NCBI RefSeq assembly: GCF_000485595.1
Contig: NW_014577639.1
Coordinates: forward strand, 1 to 64,000
Length of the DNA stretch: 64,000 nucleotides
Source: Priapulus caudatus
Taxonomy: Eukaryota > Priapulida > Priapulimorpha > Priapulimorphida > Priapulidae
Direction: 5' to 3'
Shown here: one piece after another, positions 42,101-54,100 of the stretch
How the letters are laid out: every line of letters begins with the position of its first letter
Numbering within the stretch: the first letter of the stretch is position 1
The notes under the pieces: model-generated
Database searches by the model: none
What the model was told of the DNA's origin: nothing
The model's input: only the letters and a program-made list of their open reading frames with translations
Program-made: the position numbers and the translations under genes

Positions 42101-45100
42101 ATAGGAAGGAAAGATCGGGAGCGCAGCGAAAACTGGACTATACGGTTCAAAGGATCAAAACCGAGTTCTCTCTACCTGCGCGTTTGGCGTCAACAAATCC
42201 GGTCCCTAATAGGTGACGCAGGTGCATTACGGCGGGATCACTAATATGTGTCGCACGGCGGATATGGCGTGATTTATTGTGATTGCGTCTGTGCCGCGCA
42301 CTATTATAGAATGATGGGCAACAATCTGTGAAGCTAGCGCTTTCCTACATGATGTAGCAAAAGAAACTTTAGCAAAATATTCCGACACATTCTTTTTCCT
42401 TTTCTGGACCTGAATGAAAAAAGGAATTTAACCTTTTATCAGACAGGCATATGAAATCTCAAAAAGATTTCTAGTGTATGGAGTATGTATATAATAAAAA
42501 GATTGTATGACAATAAATAATGTAGTGACGGAAACGATATTTTGCAGCGGTACCCCGATATCCGCGGGATAGTAGATTTTTGTGTTGGATGCCAGATTTC
42601 CAATGCTTGGTATCCTGCTTCGATAGTTATACAAAATCGTCAAAATCGGGATAGTGGTTGTTGGGTTATCAACTTTATACGGCAGCGCATCTGAGCGAGT
42701 GCGCGCGTAGAGCGAGTGTGCACGATACGGGCTCAGGCACCCTGATTCTCATCGGTCTCGCTGCTACCATGACGTATCCATTACTACGCCACACTAGCAT
42801 TATACAGTGGGTATAGTATAAGCATATAAAGCGTGGCGGATGATAATCGGGGTGGGCTAAGGTCAGCGAACATGATGGTACACATTGTATCAAGCAAGCC
42901 AGACAATGCGTCTAGACATGTACGTTTCAGCGTATTGTGCAGGCCTGGCCGTATGTAAAATGAACACGAGCTCGCTGGCGTAAAGATGTACCAACATTTT
43001 ATTTTTATATACTGTATCGTATCGCTATTTTTCGTTTTATTTCGATATCGATATCGGTCGCAAATCCATCGCGATTCATCGATGAGGTGGGTATCGATGA
43101 CAGCCCTAGTAGTGGGGTAGATAACAGCAATTTTTTAGAGGAATCGTGCAAATGATGATACAAGCATCAAATTTGGCAAACTTGTTCTCCAAGTGATACT
43201 AATCAAATCTGCCCGATTGGCCAATTGAAAATCTAAGATGGTGGCCATTTTTCTTGGCTCCTTGGCCAAAGGCAATCCACATTTTCTCAATACCTAGTTC
43301 CTGTAAGGATGGCAGAATAGATATTGCTATGACTAGCACGTCCGTGTCATTAGTCTTAATGATAATAGACTTGCTCCCATCAGTCGTTGCATCCCTGGTG
43401 TGTACAAATATTCGACTGTCAGCTTCTTCATGACAACATGGGGACACCGCATCCAGAGACTTCCTTGTGTTGCTAATGGCATCTTCTCCTTTTGTGACGA
43501 TGACTGTGCTTGTCGTCTCTGCTTCACACATCTTTTCCGCAAGGAAGGGAAGCAGCTCAGTTTTGTTGCTGGCGACATGAAGGAAGCTTTGCCGGTTACC
43601 TGGTGTCTTACTCGTTCCTGTCACTCTTCTTCTGATTCCTTGCCCCCTTTTCGACCTCGTCTCGGATTTCAGACTTGACTTCTTGTACACATCAAAGACT
43701 ACGTCCACCCGCTCGTACCTGGCACCATAGGATTTCACCTTTGGGATCATGTCTTCTCTAGCATAGTCATCAAATGTCTTTGAAGTACGTGGAGGTAAGG
43801 CATTGATAAGTGCTGAGCCATCAATGATGATTGCATCTCCCTTTGGTTTTCTGTCTGGGATGTTCACATGCGCTTCAAGAATTTCAACCAGCTGTGACTT
43901 CTGACACGCATGAAGCTTGCCGATGTCACTGAGAGATGCAGGGTGTGACTGATTCTTGTGCTTGAAAAATTCTTGCAAGTCACACTGCCTGTTCTGGCAC
44001 GAAATGAACAGTCGCGAGAATAACTGACAGTCGTCTTTGAGGACTTTCTCCTCAGAAATTCCCTCAGCCTGCTCTTGTTTGAAGAAAGAAACAGTTTTTC
44101 TTGATTGGATGATAGAAAGGACTTTCACCTTCATCCTCTAGCCCCTCCATGAATGATTGGAACTGCTCTTTGCTCTGCCGGTGATGTGTAGCTACCATTT
44201 CAGCTAGAGTTGGGTCTGCAATGTTCTTCGTGTCTAGCACCAGCAGGTCGGCTGATTCTTCTTGGAATGGGTTGCCGATAATTATTTAACCTTTTCAAAG
44301 AAAGATTTCTGGGCACTCAGTGTCTGCTCATGGTGTCTGCTGCTGTAGGTGGCATCTTTCATACCAGACATGGCCTCGTATCCAGCTACTAGACGACTAA
44401 CTTCGGGTCCAGCGACCATCTACCAACGAAGTGCTGACGGGTCTTCTGTCAACCCAATTGCTCCTCTATCGCCTTTGATCACTGCATTATTGTGCTCGTG
44501 TGCTTGATCGATCGCCAGGGCAGATAATTCTCTTCTTGACTTGTGGATGGCCACTGTATCACAGACCTTCGCCGTGGCATGCTTGATCGTTGCAACAGAG
44601 TGAGACTGGTCTCGCCACAGAGGCATCATTGCTGAAATGCTCACTTCAAATGGATGGCTCTTTTTTGCGTTGCATGGTGGGCTGACCACGTGATGCTGAC
44701 GGCATCAGCCACATCCTCAGTGAGGAAGACTTCCTCCAACCAAGAATATTCTTCTTTCAAGTGTGACCAGATCGACTCGGGTGCTGGTATGGATTGGCTT
44801 GCTACTGGAGGAGGATTGGGGTTTTTCGTGATGTATGCTGGTCGAATATTGGTGTATGCTACTGGAAGCTCTGGAACTTTCTTAACCTTCATTTCTTACT
44901 CAAGTTTGAGCGGCTCACGTTTATCGCCAGCTTTTTCAGTGCTTGGATGTTGGAAAATGGACACACTGGACAAAATGTACCATGGAAAGATGGCAGTCGG
45001 ATTATGATCTATGTTGTCCACTGCTGCAGTTGTGAACAACTGCTTTCTCAAGACTGGGGGACAGATTACTCGCATCTTCCACATACTGTGCAACAACTGC

Positions 45101-48100
45101 TTCTCCTAACTGTGCTGGGATTTCTAGGACTCTGTCGTATAATATGCTGAGCCCATTCTCATGGAGCATTTCAATGATTTGTCTCTTCCTCATCTTGGCA
45201 AACACATACAGGCCCATGTAGACTGCAAAAGGTGGCTCACGGTCCTTGGAAAGCAGTGATGGTGGTACAGCCTGTTCTAGGTAAAACAGGCTGACTGCTG
45301 AAACAAAGGTACTACCTCTAACACTACACCCCTACACCCCATAGCCATGCAAACGTATGAAAATAAAAAACATAAACAAATGTGCAAAGTGAGAAAAATA
45401 TGTGTCAGTGTGCTTTATAAACAGGAAAATCTACTTCCGCAGACTTGAAAACATAGGAATCCACACCTAGATCATGCAAATTGGACAACTACAAATACCT
45501 ACAATACAAGGCAAAACGTCCACTTCGGAAGGCTAATTTGGCGGCCATCTTGAAAAATGGCCGCCATCTTGCCTTTTCAATTGGCCAATCTGGCAGATTT
45601 GATTAGTATCACTTGGAAAACAAGTGTGCCAAGTTTGATGCTTGTATCATCATTTGCACGATTTTTCTGCTATCTCCTACACTATGGGTGAGGTGACGAT
45701 CACAGGCGATTTCAGTCGTTCCCCCTACAACATTCATGTTCGTCACTGTTTTCTTGACGGTCTTCTGTGGCTTGTAATCGATTTGTTTTCATTGTTTTCA
45801 GGTTTGATCGATGAATGCTTTCACTAAAGTGAAAGTTTTTTATGTACGAACCTTTTGAGTCGAAAGGTCAAGTACTTTTCTTCTCCTTTTGCGAAGGCAC
45901 TCAGTATGTAATTTTTTATGTCTTTTGCCATGATCTTATTTGTCACGAAATTATGCAGCATGGGGGAAGCCCCTAGAGGCATGGGGGAGCCCTTCTCTTC
46001 AATGAAATTTACCATTGCTTGAATATTGGACTCCTTGCGAACTGTAGTAGCTTGGGATGACTCGTTGAGGTTAAAGGACTCATGTGTGCTCTCCATCACA
46101 TCAGCATATCTCCGATGCAGATTCTCTACTGCCATCATTTCATGGTAGATCAAGTCCCATTGAGCAACGTACTGCTTCTGCTTGGCATGCCCTATGATTC
46201 TATCACTGCATTTAGATGATAGGTTGATAGGTTGCTCAAGCTTCTGGCCACCACCGACTGCAGTGAAGCAGCTGGGTTTCTCCTTGATGGAAAAGTTCCC
46301 ATTTGATAAGTTGTCATGGACTGATGGTGCAGTTTGAGGTAAACACTGCATGTCATCCAGGTAGACAGAGCACCTGCGAAGATAGTTGGTCGAGTTAAAG
46401 ACGGCGAATAGGTAGAGAGCACGTTGCACGGCATCAAGATGAAGTTCCCATATCCCCTCACGATCTGCTTTCAACAGATCATGCACCACAGCCATCATGC
46501 AGAGGAACTGAACCCAGAATCCGAAGTTCTCATTCACAGCAAATTCAGATCTTCAAATAACTTGCTGGATGCAGTTGCAGTAAACCTGCCCATCAACTTC
46601 TGACTGTCTGTGATGTTCTTCTTCGTAACACTTGATTTGAGGTCTGTCATGATAGCAAGCTCTGGTGAATATGGCTGTCACATGAGGCTCAACACCTCTT
46701 TCTGCAATGAATTCTTTGTAGAGTAGATGCTGGAACGTTTCAACAAGGAGTTGCATGCATTCAAGACAACAGTTGTAGTGCCCTCCATTGAGAACTGAGT
46801 TCTGAATAATGGTTGGACCAATGACACTGGCCTGTAGCCAGGTCATGTCGGCTCCACTTGGCTTTTCCTATGTACTTCAAAACAGTTTTCAGCAAGTGAA
46901 ATGTCCCCAAGCATGGGACTAGAGTGCTGAATTCCTGCGGTCTCATCAATTGAATTTCCTTGACGATACAGTATACCCCTTTGTCACAATACATTGGGAT
47001 TTCTGTTTGAACCAGCTGTGACAGATATCTCATACTTCCTTTAATTAGGTGAACTTCAAAATGTATAATAATGGTGCAATCAATTCCTTGGTGTCAAAAA
47101 CCTATATGTAGCCACAAAAATCAACTTCCTAGGGCACTTACGTAAGGAGTTATCATCATTTGATGAAATTTGCTAAAGGCTGCTATTTGGAGGTAGGGTT
47201 GACCCTGTGTTACAACAGCCCCCCCCCCATGCATTGTATAGAGCCGGAAGGCATCATTATGAAGCTTGAGTCAATTAGAGCACTTAATAAGGAAACTTTT
47301 GGCCAATTTTGGTAAATCTAGCTACAATATTGGGCGAGTGAGAAGCAATCATACTTGGAGCTTATTTCAAAGTGACTGCGATTTTTTGCTATTTTTTCTG
47401 CTAAAATTGAGCAAAATGTAGCCGTTTCATACTATGAAACAACGTTTATGGAAACAAATTATGCTAGAAAGTTGTTAGTAATACTTATTCAATGTAATTC
47501 AGTGCAATTTGAAAGTTTATGGTTGCTTAATAAAGACTTATGCTCTGAAACTTCAATGTTGTCATTTTTTCACTTTGGCGCCTAACCGAAAATCACATAA
47601 TGGGCTGTACAGAAAAAACATACTTGGCCTGGAGGTGTTACCCAAACTTTTTTTGAGAGTCTTACCATAAGGAATGAGAAAATATAAGGTTTTGCTCTAA
47701 AAGAGTCATGTACACGACCCCCCCCCCCCCACCCAGAGCCAGGAGTAAGGCGGAAGTACGATATTTCAGTGCAAACGAGTATGAAACAACAGTAGACTTT
47801 CTACAACGATCACGTTTAGTGTTACAGCCTGCTCTTATGTCTGGTTTTCTTTCGTGCCTCCACGTCTGTTTCGTCTTGCTCCCACGTATGTTTCCTCTTG
47901 CTCACATGTCTGGTGTTTCCTACTACTATGATATCTCTTCCTACCTCCTGCTCACACGTTTGGTCTTCCTATGGTCATTGAGCATGGTTATGATGAATTT
48001 AATTTAACTGCAGTGCTATGCAGTTAGCTTGATGAGTATTTATTACACTCAAACAGTCCTGCAGCACTACCCTTTGATTTTCTACTTGGCTCTTTGAATG

Positions 48101-51100
48101 AATTATTTCATTACATATCAATGTCTTGAGCATCTGCCATTGTGACTCTTGCTTCAGGACCGGCACAAACGTCTGGCGGAGGCAGTTGTACTGTACGCAT
48201 TCTATAGGGAATGTGAAGATTTTGATGCTTGGATGAACACAACGGAGAGAGCGATTGAGACAGATGAATCTCATCAGATCCTCGAAGTTCAGAGGAGAAA
48301 ATATGAGGTATTGCGTATATGTAGGAATATCCATGATATCAAGAGCTAATAATACATAGTGTATAATGGGAAAACAGAGAAATAGTGCTATTTTACGGCA
48401 ATATTATTCTATTTTAAATGCAAGTCTAGAATGATTCGATAGTATTGCAATAAGCAGCATTCTTTTCTATCTATGTATAAACCAACTGCTTGTCACTATG
48501 CCACTCTTAAGCTGAGATATTGGATTGTAATCTTAGCTTATCCAGACGTTACTGGCATGTAGAAATCGAGTTGAACACGTCTCCCGAGCCTATAAGCTCG
48601 CTTTGGCTTTTTGCCTATCGTTTTCCGTCTCCGCTTAGAGCGCTGATGAATGACAATGACGTCACTTCTCCAAATTTGGTCTTCTTACTACAGCATAGTA
48701 ACGGAGTAGCGTTGCGGTGACTAATGTTACTGTTGAAGTAAACACATAGCCACATCTCGTAATTCTGGCAATATCAGGGTTAGAAAAGGTCTTAGTAGTT
48801 TGAACGTTTGTCGAACGTTTGTCCCTATAATCTCGTAACCTCATAATGATTTGTCTTCAAAGTCGTAGGGACTATATCGAAGACGGAGAGAGACGAGGGT
48901 GATCAAATAGGCAGCTCAACCCTGCAGATAGCAGTAAAAAAGCTTCAAATTTGCAATTAAACAAAGAGGAAGGAAGAGAATTCTAATATGGAATGACAGA
49001 AACGAAGAAGCTAAACTTAAAGTGATACTTTGAAGATGGCACGTGTCGAAAGCAATTATCACGCTCAGATGATCGAGTGCTACGAACAGGCTTCTTTAAG
49101 CCAGAGGAAATGGCAATCTTCACTTGACCATGATATATTTTATGAAATGTTATAAGTTTAGCATGAAGGAATTAGGAAGCAGACACGAAGTGGAGGCCAA
49201 TCAAGTTAAGCCAGAACAACTTCGGAAGTATCATAATAGTTTTTGGATACCCATCTCACAGCTTTATGCTTCATTGCATCTAATTTAGAACAGTTCTGAA
49301 GTGCGTAGGGGCACCAGCCTGGCAATGCATAGTTAAATTTGGGGAGAACCATTGTTTTAAACGCCAGGGACCAATTTTTTTTGTAATCGGCAAAGCTAAG
49401 ATTACGTTGTAAAATACCAAAGGAATGAGACGCTTTCTTACAAATATAATAAATGTGTGCATTCCAGCAAAGGTCGCTATTAGTAATGACACCCAAATAT
49501 TTGTAAGTAGGAGTAAGAGATAGATACTTATGGTACAGTGAGTAAGTAAATGTCAAGAGTGGGTGATAACTGTAAAATAGCACTGTTTACCAGTTTTCCC
49601 ATTATGTCTTATTAGCTCTTGATGACGTGGCATTAATAACAACAAAACCTTGCGTCGGTTAGGTAGCACTTATATTTGTGTTCCGGAGTAGCTTCTGTAT
49701 GTGTCTGTATTTTATTTCAGAAGTTGATGACAGATATGGTGGCCAATGGTGGCCGTCTGGCTGAAATTGAAAAATTGTACACAGAAATTCTCCAAAGCAG
49801 TCAGGCACCCACAGCACAGCTTGATGAGATGAGACAAGTCAGAGAGCATTGGAACCATCTGGATGAGCTACGAATTGCTAAAGAACAGGCACTAGAAGGC
49901 ATCTCCAGGTAATTGCCATTAAACATTTGTCAGTCGCAGTCACAGACCTGTCAAAACTTACTTAAAGCAAATCAAACTTAATCATTCTGTAAATTGTCAT
50001 CTAAGGCTTATTTTATTATCAGGAGTATGTAAAAAATACTGACTGCTTTATTATAGCCTGTAAATTCTAATAATTACTCAGTAGACCTGTAAATATTTTA
50101 TAATTAAATGTGTCCTGCGGTTATATTTCTGATAGGAAGGTTGAAGTCGAGTATAATAAACCGAAAATTGGAGCGTATCTATGTTGCAACCATATACATT
50201 TTTCCTTTGGTGCAGCCTGGATCTATTCGACTGCAAATGTGTAGAGCTAGAGGAGAGAATCAAAGAGAAGTCAGCTGCACTTCATATGCCACCAGTGGCA
50301 GTGTCTTCCATGCAGGCAGTGCGCTCTCTGAATGTACGACAAGATAATGTCGAAAGAGAGCTGAAGCCCCTAAGGGAGGAAATACAGCATATTGATATGC
50401 TTGCCGAAACGTGAGTTTTAACTCATTAAATAAGTTCATTCGGTTGGTAGTCTAATATATATAACAGGGTTAATTTTTACTCAATCGTGAAGAACATACC
50501 TCTGACGTTTCACCTCCTGCCAGGAGGCTTTCTCAAAGCAAACTGATGATAATCAGTTTTGACCACCACATGGTGTGGTGGTCAATAGCTTAGTCTGCAC
50601 GTGACTAAGCCTGTATCCCCCCTCGTCCCGGTTGATGTTTGGGGTCTTGCGGATCCAGATGGCCTCCTTAATCCAACTCCTGATTTTGATTGGCTTGCGA
50701 TCGATGATCTTCGAATTCTCCCAATCGATGGTGTGATTGTCCTTTGCTACGTGGTTAGTGATCGCCGATTTGGTGATTTTGGTAGCCGACTGTTTTCGTT
50801 GGGCCCTTGTGAACGATTTGGGTGCTACGGTGTCTACGTCCTTTTTGTGTTCTTTAGGCAGGTTTCAAATTTTGGGCCGGTTTCTCCAATGTAACTTTTT
50901 TCACACATTGCACACGGTATCTTGTAGATACAGTCTGTAATGTTGTGCATATCTGTTCTGTCCTTAGGGTGTACCAAAAGCCGTTTTAGGGTCTCAAACG
51001 GTCTAACTGTTGAAGCCACACCTGCATTTTTTAGGTGACGCTGAACTACGTCCGTGACCCCTCTGACATAGGGTAGGACAATCATCGCCTTCGGTTTCTC

Positions 51101-54100
51101 CATGGAGGTTTTCTTTTGGGATGTATTTTTTTCCCGTGATGTGTTCATCTCCTTGGACACTTTTTCGAGTGTCCAATTGGGGTAGCCGCATTTTCCTAGT
51201 GCGTTCTTGATGTGGCGCACTTCAGCTTCCCGGTCCTCACTCTCCGTTATGATCTTGTCCCTACGATCAAGTAGCGACCGTACCACTGACAGTTTGTGGT
51301 TGACTGTGTGGTGTGAGTTGAAGTTTAAGTGTATGTGGGACTTTTTCCTATACACCGTCCGTTTTAGTGAACCATCTTCTCGTTTATGGATGAGTGTGTC
51401 GAGGAACGGAATTTTTGGATCGAATTCTTCCTCGTACGTGAATTTGATGTTGTTGGTACTGTCGATGCTGTTGAGGTGTTCTGTCCATTGTTAGTTCGTT
51501 CGTGAGTTTTAACGTTGTTGCACTTTCTATAAATTAATGTTATAATACCAGTCAATTTTTGTAACATTTGCTATAACAAAGTTGTGATGATTACGGATTC
51601 AATTTTTATTATGTGCATGGTTTTGTTGTTTCGTGTGCTGAGATACGAAAGTGGTCACAATGCTTGCATATGACAATTTTTTGTTTTGATTGAATATTAA
51701 ATTAGGTTTAAACTATGTTAAAGTTATAGTTCGTGCTTTCATAATTCGTTAATATAGAATTTAACAGTGTACAGGGCTGCATATTTACTCAAACAACCAT
51801 GTTGATATCCATTATACCATGATACACTATAAACTATTTATATCAAGAATCCCAGCCAACATAAGTAGATCTAGTATGCTATATATTTTTAAATTGTTTA
51901 CTATATAGTTTCACTATATATCTATTAAAATTATTTCATATTTATTCCAAAGTGAATACTTGTGTTCCTAGTGTTAGGAGGTCTTCTTCCTCTGAAACTG
52001 CGCACGTTGATAGCAGACAGGCTGACCTTCAGAAAATGTGGGCCGACTTACAGGTACTGGATCTCATTCATAACTGTTTCCATGTCACTTGCTTTCACAC
52101 AATCATAATGAGTCTAAAGGTGGCATACGAGCGATTTTTATCGCCCGATCGCCGCGAATTTTAAAATCGCTCGAAAAATTCGCCCGTGTGCCCGTTCACG
52201 TCGACGCCGATTTTAATCGCCCGTACGAATCGCCCGTATCCAAAATGTTAGATATTTTCGGGCGATTACTTACGCCGGCGATTATTTACTGGCAAATTCG
52301 CTCGTGTGCCCGTGTCCGGCGTATATTGTCGCCCGATCGATTTTTCTAAACCAATCGGACGTGTTGTTGATATCATGTGATGCATCATGTGATCATGTGA
52401 TTCCGTCGAGTGGCGTACGCGTACGCTCTCAAATTCGCTACGTGTGCCCCTTCGTGATCGGGCGATTAAATTCGCTGGCGATTTTAATCGCCGCGATCGG
52501 GCGATAAAATACGCTCGTGTGCCCCTAGCATTACTGTACTTCAGCAAGCTGTTACCATAAGCTCGGAGGTTTTAAACTAATTAATTTTCTTTGTTAGGTG
52601 TATGAGAAGGGTTTGTTTTTTACATAGAGGCATTCGGTCATTAGGTATCAATTGATCAGCTACTGATGGTTACCAGATAGGCTGCTTTGGTGTTTAGTTA
52701 TTTTCTTTTATACTAGAACAAAGTAAATAAACACAAAATTGTAATTATTCATTTAATTGTTTTTATTAAAAACCTTTGTATTCATACCTAATTTCATCAT
52801 TCTTAATATTCTCTTGATATGCATATATAGGAAAAATGTGCTGACCAGAAGAGAGAGCTCCACGTGGTTTATGGGCAGAAAATATTGTTAGCCGATGCAA
52901 AAGAGCTTGTACGTACATTAATTAGTTTATGTGTTTATATTCTTTTATATACATTTATTTGATTAAACTACTCTACATATCTCTCTTTCTATTGTGCCCA
53001 ATGACACACTTTTTTACTTTACATGTTACCTTTGATAGAATGTATTGCTAACTAAATAAGTTATGAGCATTCTGCATTTCATTTTAATTTATTTGTTGTT
53101 AGTGCCTATAACTGCACTGTTACACATAAACTATGATGCTCTGCAATCCATTTGTGAACCTTGCACTGCCTTTAAAACCCTTGATCTACCACTATGTAAT
53201 ATTATTGCGAGTGCACAACCTAACATGCTGGTTGCGGGACTCGAAATTCACCACGGCACTGACAGCAAGAGACATGGTTCACGGACATTCCCCGGTGCCC
53301 CTAAAATCATATGATATTAGCAGCAATAATGTGCCATATAGCTGCCCGACTTAGTACTTAGTAGCATGACCTTCCAATAGTTGTTCATGTTTTCCTGTCT
53401 GTCTAATAGTTGCCATGGTTTCCCTCATATGAAGTAAATGCTGTAAATGGCGTAATGCTTAAATAAACTCATTAGGACTAATACAAACACTTGTCTTGCC
53501 ATGAAAAACTGGAATGCGAGTCTTGCTGGAATCCTGCTACATCATTGGTAGAAATCTCAAGTAGTGACATATATATTGAGGTAATATAACGAATTCAACT
53601 CTAAAAAGTTTCAGACGTTTGACCACAATGTTCCGTATGTTGTTATTTCCAGCTGTTGTGGTCTAGTGACATCAAGGCTTCGTTGAGTGAAGAGGAGCCT
53701 GCAAGAGATGTGGCATCTGCTCAGGTACAGTTGACTGCTCATGAGAACCTTCATAGTGAGATAAAGACTCAAGAAGATGAGTAAGTGATCTGTATAGCTT
53801 CGGTCATAAATTTCTTTCAGTTATGTCGGGGAAATAATTCCCCTAATATAAATCTTATATATACCTTCCCTTGTTTTTCCTCATCATATACCACTTTCTC
53901 CCTCAGCCTCCTTCACCTCCTCCCACTCCTGCGCCTCCTTCCTCCTCTCCCACCTTCCTCCTCCACCCTTCTCCTCTTTTACTTATCTGTATCACATCCC
54001 TGCTACACTCTATCCATATTTGTGGTTCCTCCTCTACCCTTTTCCCCTTATATACTTTCTCCCATCCACTCCACTACATTCCACTAACACCATCCGGACA

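Larger units (their letters stand above)
39429..47748. mobile_element. DNA transposon (PIN-like/Cys-rich family, copy 2), 8.3 kb with about 600-bp TIRs
   Basis: TACTCTAGGCTCTGGGGGG at 39429 is inverted at about 47715-47748 (ccagagccaggagta). The arms stay alignable for about 600 bases, for example gtacagcccattatgtgatt, then tttcggttagg, at 39472 against 47580-47610. The right arm has about 80 extra bases near 47630-47710. The element reads on the - strand and is interrupted by a nested relative (about 43.1-45.7 kb) and by a smaller TIR element (41654-43109). AGG on both flanks may be the target duplication. Confidence 0.8.
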
